A DNA stretch of 64,000 nucleotides from Allopusillimonas lactea (GTDB lineage: Bacteria > Pseudomonadota > Gammaproteobacteria > Burkholderiales > Burkholderiaceae_B), in contig NZ_JAJJOZ010000013.1 of assembly GCF_021653995.1 (NCBI RefSeq), positions 10,071-74,070 on the forward strand. The letters are read 5' to 3'. The notes beneath the pieces are model-generated. The model saw only the letters and a list, made by a program, of their open reading frames with translations, did no database searches and was not told where the DNA came from. Position numbers and translations under genes: made by a program. This document shows positions 18,701-26,368 of the stretch, piece after piece; position 1 is the stretch's first letter; every line of letters begins with the position of its first letter.

Positions 18701-18850
18701 CTTAATGATCACCTGGGTGTCGGAAAGGTCGGGTAATGCGTCGACCGGGGTGTTCAAAAGTGAGAAGATGCCCCACGCAGTAATAACGAGGGCCGCCAAA
18801 AGCACCAGGAACCGGTTATAGATAGACCAATGAATCAGGCGCGCAATCAT
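15701..18850 (-). CDS. cusA: CusA copper/silver RND efflux pump
   Basis: 1049-residue inner-membrane proton antiporter of the heavy-metal-efflux RND family, with the usual 12 membrane segments and two large periplasmic loops. The start DALPDLSDTQVIIKASYPGRAP and the segment IAIGAMIDAAIVMIENAHK are typical of the Cu/Ag (CusA) subgroup rather than the Zn/Co CzcA subgroup, unlike the second RND pump at 47864. It works with CusB and CusC to expel Cu(I)/Ag(I) from the periplasm. It overlaps the end of cusB by four bases, showing translational coupling. Confidence 0.95.
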   Translation of the reverse strand: MIARLIHWSIYNRFLVLLAALVITAWGIFSLLNTPVDALPDLSDTQVIIKASYPGRAPQVVEDQVTYPLTTTLLGVPGAKTIRAYSSFGDAFVYVLFDDHTDQYWARSRVLEYLNQVQSRLPQGATVSLGPDATGVGWVYEYALVDRTSTHDLGQLRALNDWFLKFELKAVPDVSEVASIGGMVRQYQVVVDPDKLRAYGITLATVSEALGKANQESGGSVVELAESEYMVRSSGYLHSLEDFRKIVLRTNEAGTPVLLDDVARIQIGPEMRRGIAELNGEGEVAGGVIVMRSGKNALTTIDAVKSKLADLKRSLPPGVEVITTYDRSQLIKRAVDNLTHKLIEEFIIVGLVCALFLFHLRSALVAILSLPLGVLAAFIVMRYQGVNANLMSLSGIAIAIGAMIDAAIVMIENAHKHLEAYEQQHPDKPITPAQRWELIATSTAEVGPALFFSLLIITLSFIPVFALEGQEGKLFAPLAFTKTYSIAAAAGISVTLVPVLMGYFIRGRIPHEMSNPLNRVLIWIYRPLLEATLRHPWAVIGVALVALMLTLVPMSRLGSEFMPALDEGDLLYMPTALPGISAQKATELLQQTDRMIKTVPEVATVFGKSGRADTATDPAPLEMFETTIQFKPRDQWRPGMTPQKLIAELDQTVRVPGLTNVWVPPIRNRLDMLSTGIKTPVGVKISGSDLAQIDSIATQVEAAVKTVPGVTSALAERLNGGHYIDIDINRLAAARYGLAITDIQSVVSSAIGGENIGEVIDGRRRFPINVRYPREVRDSLEKLRRIPIVTDRGAQILLGDVADVKISDGPPMIRSENARLTGYVYVDIQGADLSAAVKAMQQAVAEKVALPAGYSIAWSGQFEYLERAEATLRMVVPMTLALIFVLLFLTFHSAADALLLMLTVPFALVGGFWLIWMLGHAISVATAVGFIALVGVAAEFGVVMLLYLKTALSTRLQAGKTLTESLLVEAIREGAVLRVRPKAMTVAVVLGGLFPIMLGQGTGSEVMQRIAAPMIGGMVTAPLLSMFVIPAAWFLLQRRRLNHPNSNRH

Positions 18851-20376
18851 TGTCCGGCTCCAGTGGTCGGCTCTACGGAGGTCAGTTCGTATCCGTCGCT
18901 TGACTGCTTAAAAGCAAAGCGAGCTGTCTGGCCTATCTTCACCTCTGGAAACGCAGTTGCAGAAGGCTTGCTGAACGTCATCGTCATGGCAGGCCAGCTT
19001 AGGGCGGGAACCGGCTGATGGGAGAACGTGATGCCAGTGGCCGTGACTTGCTCGACTTTACCGGTTGTCTCGTAGCTCGAGGTGGGCGTGGACGGCATAG
19101 CGGCGGCCGTGCTCGCACCATCGCTCGCATTGCTTTGGAGCTTGGGCAGGACGGATTTAAGGCTGGCTTCCGAGTCAATCAGAAACTGACCCGATGCCAC
19201 CACCTGTTGGCCTTCCTTCAGGCCGCTCACTATCTCGGTACGGCTGCCTATATCATCACCAATCGTGACTTCTACAGGTTCTAACCCGCCATTTTCATTT
19301 CTGACGATCACTACAGACCGCTTGCCGGTCGTGATCACCGCTTCCGAAGGCACAAGCAGGCGTGACGTTGCTTTGGCTGCGCTGATATGGGCCCGCATCA
19401 GCATTCCCGGTGTCATTGCGAAGTCGGTATTGTCGATTTCCAGGCGCACCTGAAGCGTGCGACTGGTGGCGCTGATTCCGGGCAGAATTTCGCGGATGCG
19501 CCCCGTGAAATGTTGTGTTGAATCACCGGCGAACACGGCGTCCACGCCCATGCCTGGGCGCACCTGCAACGCCATCGATTCGGGCACTTCGACCACGAGC
19601 CAAAGTTTGCTCAAACCCGCTATCTTGGCGAGCGTTTGGCCCGGTGTGACCATTGCACCGTTGCGCACATTCAGTTCAGTGATTACGCCCGTCGCCGGCG
19701 CCCTCAAGATAATATGGCTTTGCGCCTTTCCAGTTCGATCAAGCGCAGCGATCATTTCGTTGGGAATGGACATGGCGCGCATGCGTGCACGGGATGCTGC
19801 CAACAGGCCTGAGTCAGCGTGGCCGCGCTTCAAGGCAAGATATTCCTCTTGCGGCGCGAGCCAGCCCGGAACGAATAACGAGGCGATAGGAGCGCCCTTG
19901 AGGACCCGCTGCATGGGCGCATTGGCGTGCAACTGGTCAATGTAGCCGGTCACCCGCGATTGGATTACGTCAGCTTGGGATTCGTCAAACTGCGTTGTGC
20001 CCACGGCGTCAAAACCTTCCTTGGTTTCTTCGCGCTTCACGCTTGCATAGCGTATCCCTAGATTTTGCTGAAGTGACGGATCAACCTTGATGCCGGCTGC
20101 CGCCCCGCCTTCATCCGCATAAACGGGCTGTAGCGCCATGTCCATGAAGGGCGATTTGCCGGGCTTGTCGAAATGTTGACTCGGCACCATCGGGTCATGC
20201 CAGTACAGGACTTTTCTATCCGTCTTGGATTCCCCCTTATCGCCGACGGTAGCGGCCAGCGCAGAATCTGACCCGGGGCCCCGTGTACGGTGCGATCCCA
20301 AGATGTAGCCGATGCCGAGCAGTGTTCCCACCGCAATGAGCGTCGCCATGGCGCGCACCCAGTTAGTTTGTCGCAT
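18847..20376 (-). CDS. cusB: CusB periplasmic adaptor with C-terminal CusF domain
   Basis: 509 residues. An N-terminal membrane anchor is followed by a heavy-metal-binding domain (VLYWHDPMVPSQHFDKPGKS), the barrel-sandwich/helical-hairpin adaptor core (SRVTGYIDQL ... RAPATGVITELNVRNGAMV), and from about residue 430 a fused CusF-like domain (YETTGKVEQVTATGITFSHQPVPALSWPAMTMTF region) with the WPAMTM metal site. The extra domain makes it about 100 residues longer than E. coli CusB. A separate CusF is encoded downstream, so the system carries two such domains. Links CusA to CusC; lies between them in one operon. Confidence 0.94.
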   Translation of the reverse strand: MRQTNWVRAMATLIAVGTLLGIGYILGSHRTRGPGSDSALAATVGDKGESKTDRKVLYWHDPMVPSQHFDKPGKSPFMDMALQPVYADEGGAAAGIKVDPSLQQNLGIRYASVKREETKEGFDAVGTTQFDESQADVIQSRVTGYIDQLHANAPMQRVLKGAPIASLFVPGWLAPQEEYLALKRGHADSGLLAASRARMRAMSIPNEMIAALDRTGKAQSHIILRAPATGVITELNVRNGAMVTPGQTLAKIAGLSKLWLVVEVPESMALQVRPGMGVDAVFAGDSTQHFTGRIREILPGISATSRTLQVRLEIDNTDFAMTPGMLMRAHISAAKATSRLLVPSEAVITTGKRSVVIVRNENGGLEPVEVTIGDDIGSRTEIVSGLKEGQQVVASGQFLIDSEASLKSVLPKLQSNASDGASTAAAMPSTPTSSYETTGKVEQVTATGITFSHQPVPALSWPAMTMTFSKPSATAFPEVKIGQTARFAFKQSSDGYELTSVEPTTGAGQ

Positions 20377-20385
20377 GTCTATTCC

Positions 20386-21681
20386 TTATTGACCGAGCGA
20401 AATGTTCTTGGGTATGACCTGGTACTCGAGCTGTGCCCAGATTTGAGCCACATCGCGCTCGAGATCCACGATCTGAAGTTTGGCGTCCAATTGAGAACGC
20501 TTGGCATTAAAGACGCTGGCCAGCGTTCCCGTGCCGGCTTTGTACGCGGCGGTCATGAGCCGAACCTGCCGCTCGGCTGCAGGCAGCAAGCTGCGATTCA
20601 GATTACGAATCCGTTCCCGCCCATTGGCAAGCGAGGTCGATAGGTTTTGGATATTGGCCTGAACCTCGCGCTGGCTCTCGCGCAACATCAAACGCGCCTT
20701 ATTGCCTAGGGCGGCCTTTTCAGCCACATCCCGATCCTGTCGGTTCTCTCGCGAGATGGGTAGTGGAATGCTCACGCCGACGGAAACCATGTTGGAGTAC
20801 TGGCTTCCCCGCTGCTGATAAGTCACCCCCCAGGTCCAGTTCGGCGTTCGGTTGCTACTGGCGACCGAAGTGTCCGCATCGGCGACCGATATCTCGCGCC
20901 AAGCGGTGAGTAGCGCGGGTTGAACTTGATTGAGTTCTTCCAATGTAAGGGAACTCACGCGGGATTCCAGCTGCGGTATATCGCCCGAAACTCCATCGAC
21001 CGGCGACGCAACCCATCGACTCAGTGCGATCAAAGCTGAACGCGACGTCTGCTTCGCCTTAAGCAACTGGTCTTCGGCTTGAGATAGCATGATTTGCGCT
21101 TGTGTCACATCGTCGGCACTCGCCTCAGCCCCTTGATAGGAAGCTCGGGTCGCGGCTAGCTCATGTGTCATGTGATTTACTAAGGCCCTTGACAGTTCAA
21201 GCGCACGTTGTGCATACGCCGCGTTAAGCCAAGCGATCACTGTCTGTTGGCGAGTGTTAGCGAATTGTGCTAGAGCGCCCGCCCGTTCCTTGTCGAGAAC
21301 GCGATTTGCAAGGCTTGATCGTCGTTCGCGCTTGTCCGAGGACACCCATTCTTGTTCGATGCCGATGTGACGCATCGTCATGAAGTCCTGGCTGATTGAA
21401 TAGCGCTGGGGCCCATCGATGGGCACGTTATCGATACCCACTTTAAGCACAGGATCGGGCAGCTCACCGGCCTTGACGACCGCATGGGTGCTAGCGAGCA
21501 CGGACGCCTGACTGGCCTGTATGGCCGCCGAGCGGTTTGTGGCTTGGGAAAGGGCCGCCTCAAGCGTCAGGCCGACGCCCTGGCCATAGGCGCTTGCGCT
21601 GGCGAGCGCCAGCAGCGCAGACAGAGCGCGGCCGCGCATAGTGGCGCGCTGCGATGCGAGCGCGCGTACGAGTTCAAACAT
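20386..21681 (-). CDS. cusC: CusC outer-membrane efflux protein (TolC family)
   Basis: 431-residue outer-membrane channel with a signal peptide (RALSALLALASASAYG) and two repeats of long alpha-helical stretches typical of the OEP/TolC fold, including GIEQEWVSSDKRERRSSLANRVLD and the SIPLPISRENRQDRDVAEKAALG segment common in metal-efflux OEPs. It forms the exit duct of the CusCBA complex. First gene of cusC-cusB-cusA-cusF, 9 bases before cusB. A small secreted-protein gene lies 75 bp upstream on the same strand. Confidence 0.92.
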   Translation of the reverse strand: MFELVRALASQRATMRGRALSALLALASASAYGQGVGLTLEAALSQATNRSAAIQASQASVLASTHAVVKAGELPDPVLKVGIDNVPIDGPQRYSISQDFMTMRHIGIEQEWVSSDKRERRSSLANRVLDKERAGALAQFANTRQQTVIAWLNAAYAQRALELSRALVNHMTHELAATRASYQGAEASADDVTQAQIMLSQAEDQLLKAKQTSRSALIALSRWVASPVDGVSGDIPQLESRVSSLTLEELNQVQPALLTAWREISVADADTSVASSNRTPNWTWGVTYQQRGSQYSNMVSVGVSIPLPISRENRQDRDVAEKAALGNKARLMLRESQREVQANIQNLSTSLANGRERIRNLNRSLLPAAERQVRLMTAAYKAGTGTLASVFNAKRSQLDAKLQIVDLERDVAQIWAQLEYQVIPKNISLGQ

Positions 21682-21756
21682 GGGTAACTCCGAAAATCGA
21701 ACGAAAACCAGGACACGGCAGTAGCAGTACGCCTGGGAACGAAAGTCGGAGTCAGA

Positions 21757-22164
21757 TCAAATACGCAGTCTAAGCGTCAGGAGAAACAGTGTTTCTTCTT
21801 TGACGCCTTCATCCGGAGCCAAGCCATAGGCACCGACTGGCCACGCCTGCGGCAAGAGAGGAAGAGGGAGGGGATAGGCAATGAAAAAGGCCGGTTCGGA
21901 CGCCAACGGTTGCGTGGCAGCCCCCGTTGCTTGCTTCTCATCGGAAAAATGCTGCGCGCACAGTGCCGGTTGCGCTTCATCGATCATTGTCGAATGATTC
22001 TCGGACTCGGTGCAGTCAGTGCTCTTCATCTGCGAGACCGCAGCCATGGCTTGGAGCTGGGGCAACGGACACACGTAGCTCGCTAACGCCACACGCGAAA
22101 ATAATAGTGTTGCGAACAACACTAGAATCAATAATCGGTGGGTTCTGGGACGCAGGAAGTACAT
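21757..22164 (-). CDS. Small secreted hypothetical protein upstream of cusC
   Basis: 135 residues with a basic start and hydrophobic signal or anchor (RLLILVLFATLLFSRVALA), then YVCPLPQLQAM, DCTESENH, LCAQHFSD and a hydrophobic Pro-rich end finishing LFLLTLRLRI. Three Cys and several His in the mature part could bind metal. I chose the ATG at 22164; an in-frame TTG lies six codons upstream. Proteins of this kind often precede cusC in betaproteobacteria, but I know no function. The gene pairs head-to-head with the CueR-type promoter and the secreted Cys protein at 22382. Confidence 0.6.
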   Translation of the reverse strand: MYFLRPRTHRLLILVLFATLLFSRVALASYVCPLPQLQAMAAVSQMKSTDCTESENHSTMIDEAQPALCAQHFSDEKQATGAATQPLASEPAFFIAYPLPLPLLPQAWPVGAYGLAPDEGVKEETLFLLTLRLRI

Positions 22165-22279
22165 GATCGATGAGAATTGCAATCAAGAGGAATTATGGGT
22201 CAAAGAGGCTCATGCGGTCAATGCATACGGTGCACATTGAGATAGTGTGGTTAATGCTGCAAATTTTTTTCAGAAGGGC

Positions 22280-22310
22280 TTGACCTTCCCACTGTGGCAA
22301 GGTTTAGAGT
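22280..22310 (+). promoter_or_regulatory. MerR/CueR-type promoter
   Basis: The -35 TTGACC (22280-22285) and -10 TAGAGT (22305-22310) are separated by 19 bp, the stretched spacing of MerR-family promoters. The spacer carries the dyad ACCTTCCCACTGTGGCAAGG, close to known CueR operators. No merR/cueR gene is in this window, so the regulator would be encoded elsewhere. Direction is rightward, 70 bp before the gene at 22382. Confidence 0.8.
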
Positions 22311-22381
22311 TTGCCGTATTCACCATACTTGCCTTATTGCCTTATTGTTTTGATCCGTCGACCGAAAGTCACTACCGTATT

Positions 22382-22798
22382 ATGAGAAACGTCTCGCGCA
22401 ACCTCTCCATTGGCATTGCGTTTATCGCAGTCCTGATGTTTGGTTTGCTGGCGCAGTCTGCGCAAGCTTGCACGCTGCCCAGCAGCATGCAGGTGCAGAC
22501 GCTGGAGAGGGCAACAGGGCATATGCCCTGCCCATCGAGCACCGACGCTTATTCGGTTGGCGGTTCGAACTGCCTGTTCGTAGACCAGGCGGGCACCGAT
22601 ACCTGCATTACTCAAGCGTGGATACCACGCTCAGAGACCTCTATCCCTTCGTATCCGGACTCCGGCTTCGTGCTTGCGAGACCACACGTCGTGCCGGCCT
22701 TTCAGGCCGTTGTGACGGCTATTCCCACCGCTCCAACAATTCGTCACTCTCGACGCAATTCATCCTTGTCTATTCTGCACTGTAGCTTCCAGATTTGA
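22382..22798 (+). CDS. Secreted Cys-containing protein under a CueR-type promoter
   Basis: 138 residues with a signal peptide (NLSIGIAFIAVLMFGLLAQSAQA) and a mature part with Cys in QACTLPSS, HMPCPSST, SNCLFVDQ, DTCITQAW and near the end LHCSFQI. The C-terminus is Pro/Arg/Ser-rich. The ATG at 22382 gives a normal signal peptide; earlier in-frame codons run back into the promoter. No family identified. Four Cys in the first half suggest disulfides or copper binding, and the copper-responsive promoter supports a role in copper handling. It may belong to the loosely defined CopL-like secreted proteins, which I cannot confirm. Confidence 0.65.
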   Translation: MRNVSRNLSIGIAFIAVLMFGLLAQSAQACTLPSSMQVQTLERATGHMPCPSSTDAYSVGGSNCLFVDQAGTDTCITQAWIPRSETSIPSYPDSGFVLARPHVVPAFQAVVTAIPTAPTIRHSRRNSSLSILHCSFQI

Positions 22799-23031
22799 AT
22801 CGCTGGATTGAGCGACAAACGCCATTCGGCTTTAACGGGCGGTCATAACGCCTGCACGTTGGCCTCAGAATGGCGCTGAGCAGACCCTCCCCAATCTAAA
22901 TGAAGCGTTGAGCAACGCGATAGGCCCCCGGCTTTATCGGCTGCGCTCTGACGTAATCGCGACGTAGTGCCCTGTGCAATAGCGCATGGGGAATGGACCT
23001 CGTCCGCGTACGGTATTCAAGGAGTTCGAAC

Positions 23032-23289
23032 ATGAAATGCGATATGAAAACCATGATTAAAGTAGGTGTAGGGCTGGGCATATTGCTCGCCATCGCCTAT
23101 ATCACGCTGCCCGCCGCGCGCGAGCTTATTTCGGCGGCCGGACCATTCCTGCTAATTCTTATTTGCCCGTTATCGATGATGTTCATGATGAAAAGCATGA
23201 GCTCATGCAAGAAGGAAAGCGATGTAAGGGCAGAAAAAGTCAGCGATACCTCGCAGATCCGTAAGGTGAAGCCAGGAGGCCAATCATAG
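23032..23289 (+). CDS. DUF2933-type small membrane protein (second copy)
   Basis: 85 residues beginning MKCDMKTMIKVGVGLGILLA, closely similar to the protein at 5159: two hydrophobic segments, Met-rich second helix (LSMMFMMKSMSSCKKE) and a polar charged tail. AAGGAG precedes the ATG. Conserved Cys3 and the Cys after the second helix are shared by both copies. It begins the second accessory cluster, which also has DUF4148, an Asp-box protein, a 37-residue peptide and a Met-rich protein. Function unknown. Confidence 0.75.
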   Translation: MKCDMKTMIKVGVGLGILLAIAYITLPAARELISAAGPFLLILICPLSMMFMMKSMSSCKKESDVRAEKVSDTSQIRKVKPGGQS

Positions 23290-23402
23290 ACGACCAGTAC
23301 GCCTGCCTATAAGGGCGGAGCGGCCGGATAAATGAAAACACCTTGCCGTCGCGTAACGGCAATGCATCGCGTCAGTTCAATATTTAGTAGATGGAGTCAA
23401 TC

Positions 23403-23780
23403 ATGAAAAACGTATTTAGTGCTTTGATAATTTCTTTTTCTTTAGTAGCTGGTGCCGCGCAAGCGGCTAATTCTGATGCCGCTGTGCCAGCCCCTAAGAC
23501 CCGAGCCCAGGTTGTAGCCGAATTACAGGAGGCTCGTGCTCAGGGTCTTTTAAGTTACGGTGAACTGGATTACCCGGTGGTGCAGCAAGCCCCCAGCTCC
23601 AAGACCCGCCAACAAGTACAAGCTGAGTTGGCCGCTGCTCGTGCTGCGGGCACGTTAAGCCATGGGGAATTGGACTACCCACCTGCCGAGCCCGACCATA
23701 GTACCAAGACTCGGGCTGAAGTACGGGCCGAGCTTGCTGCGGCCATACAGGCGGGTGAGCTGCCCACAGTTGAATACTAA
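23403..23780 (+). CDS. DUF4148 secreted repeat protein
   Basis: 125 residues: signal peptide (MKNVFSALIISFSLVAGAAQA), then three copies of a helical unit with the pattern KTRxxVxAELxxAxxxGxLxxGELDYP, the DUF4148 signature common in Burkholderiales. GGAG lies ahead of the ATG at 23403; an in-frame ATG four codons earlier overlaps it. It is nearly the same design as the protein at 44427. The role of DUF4148 is unknown; members are abundant periplasmic proteins. No cop box is visible before this copy, unlike the two others here. Confidence 0.82.
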   Translation: MKNVFSALIISFSLVAGAAQAANSDAAVPAPKTRAQVVAELQEARAQGLLSYGELDYPVVQQAPSSKTRQQVQAELAAARAAGTLSHGELDYPPAEPDHSTKTRAEVRAELAAAIQAGELPTVEY

Positions 23781-23887
23781 CGGCGAAAGGTCAGTTAACT
23801 ACAACGATTAATGGTTGATCTTCCGAGGCCACAATATATTCTCTCTCTTCATTGTGTTCCCCGGATGTGAGATCTCAAGGACTAAAG

Positions 23888-24862
23888 ATGATTAATTCGA
23901 AAAAAGCGGCGACTACGGCTCTTTGCGCCGTAGGCATCCTCGCCTTATCGAGCCTGGGCTTGCAGTCACTGGCCATGGCAGCGAATTCCGCCGCGTCGTT
24001 AAACGGGGGCCATGCGCCATCCAGCGCCGAGACTGCGGTGCAGGTCGAGTTGATGCACATTCACGGGCTCTCTTATAGCCCCGATGGTCAGCAAATCCTC
24101 ATCCCCAGCCATAACGGTATAGCTATCTATTCGCAGGGTGGCTGGTCTACGATGACCGGCCCCAAGCATGACTATATGGGCTTTTCTGCAACGCGTGATG
24201 CGCTATACAGCAGCGGGCATCCAGCGCCCGGATCCAATTTAGTCAACCCTTTCGGCCTTATTAAAAGCAATGATGGCGGTAAGACCTGGCAAAAATTGGG
24301 CTTGGAGGGCGAATCCGATTTTCATACCTTGGCAACCAGCTATGGAACCAACGCCATCTATGTGGTGAATCACCAAGCGAATAGCCAAATGAAGACAGCC
24401 GGCATTTACGCCACTGAATCAGATGGCGCGACCTGGCAGCGAGTCGCCGCTAACGGACTCAAAACCAAAATCAGTAGTTTGGCCGTGCATCCTAATAATC
24501 CCACGCTACTCGCCGCCGGTGCCGGCGAAGGTCTGTATCTATCACGCGATGGCGGCAACCGCTTTAAGCGGGTCGTAGCGACCAAGCAAGTGCTTGGTCA
24601 ATGGTTCGACCTCGATGGCAACCGTCTATGGTTTGGCAGTTATGCCGGCGGGCCGGCGCTAAGTCGAATTGATTTATCGGGCAGCATGGAGCCCCAGGAC
24701 ATCCGAATTCCGGTAGAACCTGACGACGCTATTGCCTATATTGCACAAAACCCTGTCCGCAATGAGGAGTTCGCTATAGCGACATTCAAGCGTAGTGTTT
24801 ACGTCAGCCCTGATTCAGGCATTTCTTGGACGCAGATCGCTAATAAGGGCGCGGCTTTATGA
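23888..24862 (+). CDS. F510_1955-type Asp-box (BNR) beta-propeller protein
   Basis: 324 residues with a signal peptide (ATTALCAVGILALSSLGLQSLAMA). The mature part has repeated Asp-box motifs (SNDGGKTW, TESDGATW, SRDGGNRF, SPDSGISW) spaced through a beta-rich fold, and begins VELMHIHGLSYSPDGQQILIPSHNGI, as in proteins named F510_1955 glycosyl hydrolase. Despite that name no catalytic residues are evident, and a sortilin/BNR binding propeller is as likely. These genes are commonly beside copper-resistance genes. The ATG at 23888 gives the normal signal; an upstream start adds 12 residues. Confidence 0.78.
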   Translation: MINSKKAATTALCAVGILALSSLGLQSLAMAANSAASLNGGHAPSSAETAVQVELMHIHGLSYSPDGQQILIPSHNGIAIYSQGGWSTMTGPKHDYMGFSATRDALYSSGHPAPGSNLVNPFGLIKSNDGGKTWQKLGLEGESDFHTLATSYGTNAIYVVNHQANSQMKTAGIYATESDGATWQRVAANGLKTKISSLAVHPNNPTLLAAGAGEGLYLSRDGGNRFKRVVATKQVLGQWFDLDGNRLWFGSYAGGPALSRIDLSGSMEPQDIRIPVEPDDAIAYIAQNPVRNEEFAIATFKRSVYVSPDSGISWTQIANKGAAL

Positions 24863-24919
24863 GCAGACCCGGGGCGCGCAACGGTCTGCATGAGTTAATG
24901 GTCTCTTAACGAGAAGCAT

Positions 24920-25033
24920 ATGGAAAACAAGCTGTTGAAGATCCTTTTGATTGTCTTTGCGGTGATTGGCGTGGTTGCGGTCGTCGCGCTTCTCGGGATG
25001 GGAATTATGATGAGCAAAATGATGTGCTTTTAA
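24920..25033 (+). CDS. 37-residue single-span membrane peptide (second copy)
   Basis: Encodes 37 residues: MENKLLKILLIVFAVIGVV, more hydrophobic residues, then LLGMGIMMSKMMCF. A GAGAAG stretch sits ahead of the ATG. Its length and Met-rich end match the peptide at 5458, although the sequences have diverged. It begins 57 bases after the Asp-box gene and precedes the Met-rich gene. Being kept at identical length in two clusters with the same neighbours argues for selection. Function unknown. Confidence 0.6.
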   Translation: MENKLLKILLIVFAVIGVVAVVALLGMGIMMSKMMCF

Positions 25034-25180
25034 ACGCGCTCCCTTGATCATGGAAGTGCGGCCAGTCGGTCGTAGCAGCCTGAAGCAAGTGGAGAACGGA
25101 TCTTATTTGGATCGGGACGAGAGCCGAAGGGGTCAAAGCCCGTTGTTCAAGAGTTAGTCTATCAACCCTAGGAGATACAC

Positions 25181-25564
25181 ATGAACACGAAGGTATTATT
25201 TATTGTTCCTCTTACTACGCTTTTATTGGCTATGGGCAGTGCCTCATTTGCTGCCACTCCGAGCGGCGGCGATGCCGCTATGACGAGAAATGGGCCGAGC
25301 GCAATGAAGGAGGCTATGTCTAATAGCAGCCCGTCTGGAATGAACCCCATGGCGCAAGGCGGAATGAGCGCCGGTATGATGAACGGCGGCATGATGGGCG
25401 ACGGCGGAATGATGGGGATGATGGGCGGTTGTCCCATGATGGGCGCCCCAAGTGGCGCGAATGGGAAAGTCGTGATGCAAATGCATGGCGAGATGATGCG
25501 CGCCATGGGCGATATTGCCATGAAGTATGCCGATAAATTGGAACCGCCGGCATCATCCAACTGA
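25181..25564 (+). CDS. Secreted Met-rich small protein (second copy)
   Basis: 127 residues, paralogue of the protein at 11565: signal peptide (MNTKVLFIVPLTTLLLAMGSASFAA), Met/Gly-rich middle (GMSAGMMNGGMMGDGGMMG), a single GGCPMMGAPSG Cys and the conserved tail KVVMQMHGEMMRAMGDIAMKYADKLE. TAGGAG is upstream. The strong preservation of the tail against the looser middle suggests a folded helical part plus a metal-binding tract. Probably periplasmic Cu(I) binding; no experimental family name is known to me. Confidence 0.75.
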   Translation: MNTKVLFIVPLTTLLLAMGSASFAATPSGGDAAMTRNGPSAMKEAMSNSSPSGMNPMAQGGMSAGMMNGGMMGDGGMMGMMGGCPMMGAPSGANGKVVMQMHGEMMRAMGDIAMKYADKLEPPASSN

Positions 25565-25737
25565 TAGATCGTTTGAGAGCGGTTGGGCGTAAAAGCGTCC
25601 CTCCGCGCTCAGAGCGACGCTGGCTCTGCGTCACCGCAGGATTTTTTCGAGCCTAACTCAATTTTTGGCTTGGCTTTTGCCGGATTGGCCTGGGATATTT
25701 GCGGATCAAGCCTGTAGTTAGTACAATCCCTAGCGCG

Positions 25738-26097
25738 ATGAAAAAACTGCTTCTTCTCTTTATGCTGCTTATGCTTCCGCTCCAAGCGTCTTGGGGCGTT
25801 GTGAGCGTGTATTGCCAGCCGGAGCAGCCAGCGTGCGTAACTCCTTGTTACTCCGATGCGCGAGAAGCCTTCGTCGATACAGCCAGTAGTGGGCAAGACA
25901 ACGCACCTGCGAAGGCACACGTCGAACACGACGCGCATTCTTGTCACGTGTTGTATTGCATGCCCCTCATCGGTGTTTCGCACACCAGCACATTCCCGCC
26001 TTCCTCCAGTTCAGCCCGTCAGTCTGTTGAGACGCGGCATCTATCAGCAATGATCAACGAGCGGCCCGAGCGGCCTCAGTGGTCAGACGTCGCCTAA
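25738..26097 (+). CDS. CzcI-like secreted metal-associated protein
   Basis: 119 residues beginning MKKLLLLFMLLMLPLQASWGVVSVYCQPEQ, closely resembling the start of CzcI proteins (signal peptide ending LPLQxSWA, then YCxHE-type Cys). Further Cys and His follow (CVTPCYSDA, HVEHDAHSCHVLYCMPL). CzcI is a small periplasmic protein of czc loci thought to modulate metal efflux. Here it is not next to czcCBA but before the ccm operon. The ATG at 25738 restores the CzcI start. The tail is Ser/Pro/Arg-rich. The similarity judgement is from memory of the family pattern. Confidence 0.65.
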   Translation: MKKLLLLFMLLMLPLQASWGVVSVYCQPEQPACVTPCYSDAREAFVDTASSGQDNAPAKAHVEHDAHSCHVLYCMPLIGVSHTSTFPPSSSSARQSVETRHLSAMINERPERPQWSDVA

Positions 26098-26368
26098 GTT
26101 GGCACGTCGCTGATTCGTTAACGCAGCTACCTCATTTCCGACCGTAGAGTCGTCACGTCGAGCTGATCGGCAGGGCATACTTTGCGCAGCCCCAAGCGCG
26201 AACGAGATACTTGCTGCAACGTTAAGTCTTCTACTGCCAGCCATGGTGCAAGTGCACTGGGTTATTGCGCGTGCGCTTTAACCCCTAGGGAATCTGTGTG
26301 GGATACGCACGGATCGCCATTGTGGACAAGGGAGATATCGCAATTGCTCAAACTTTTAATGTCGGTGG
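26098..26368. other. Intergenic region before the ccm operon
   Basis: About 270 bases that should hold the ccm operon promoter. I saw no clear cop box or MerR-type dyad in it. Confidence 0.4.

Noticed and set aside
22247..22381. Extended start for the secreted Cys protein
   Set aside because: The extension would begin before and run through the CueR-type promoter; the ATG at 22382 gives a normal signal peptide.
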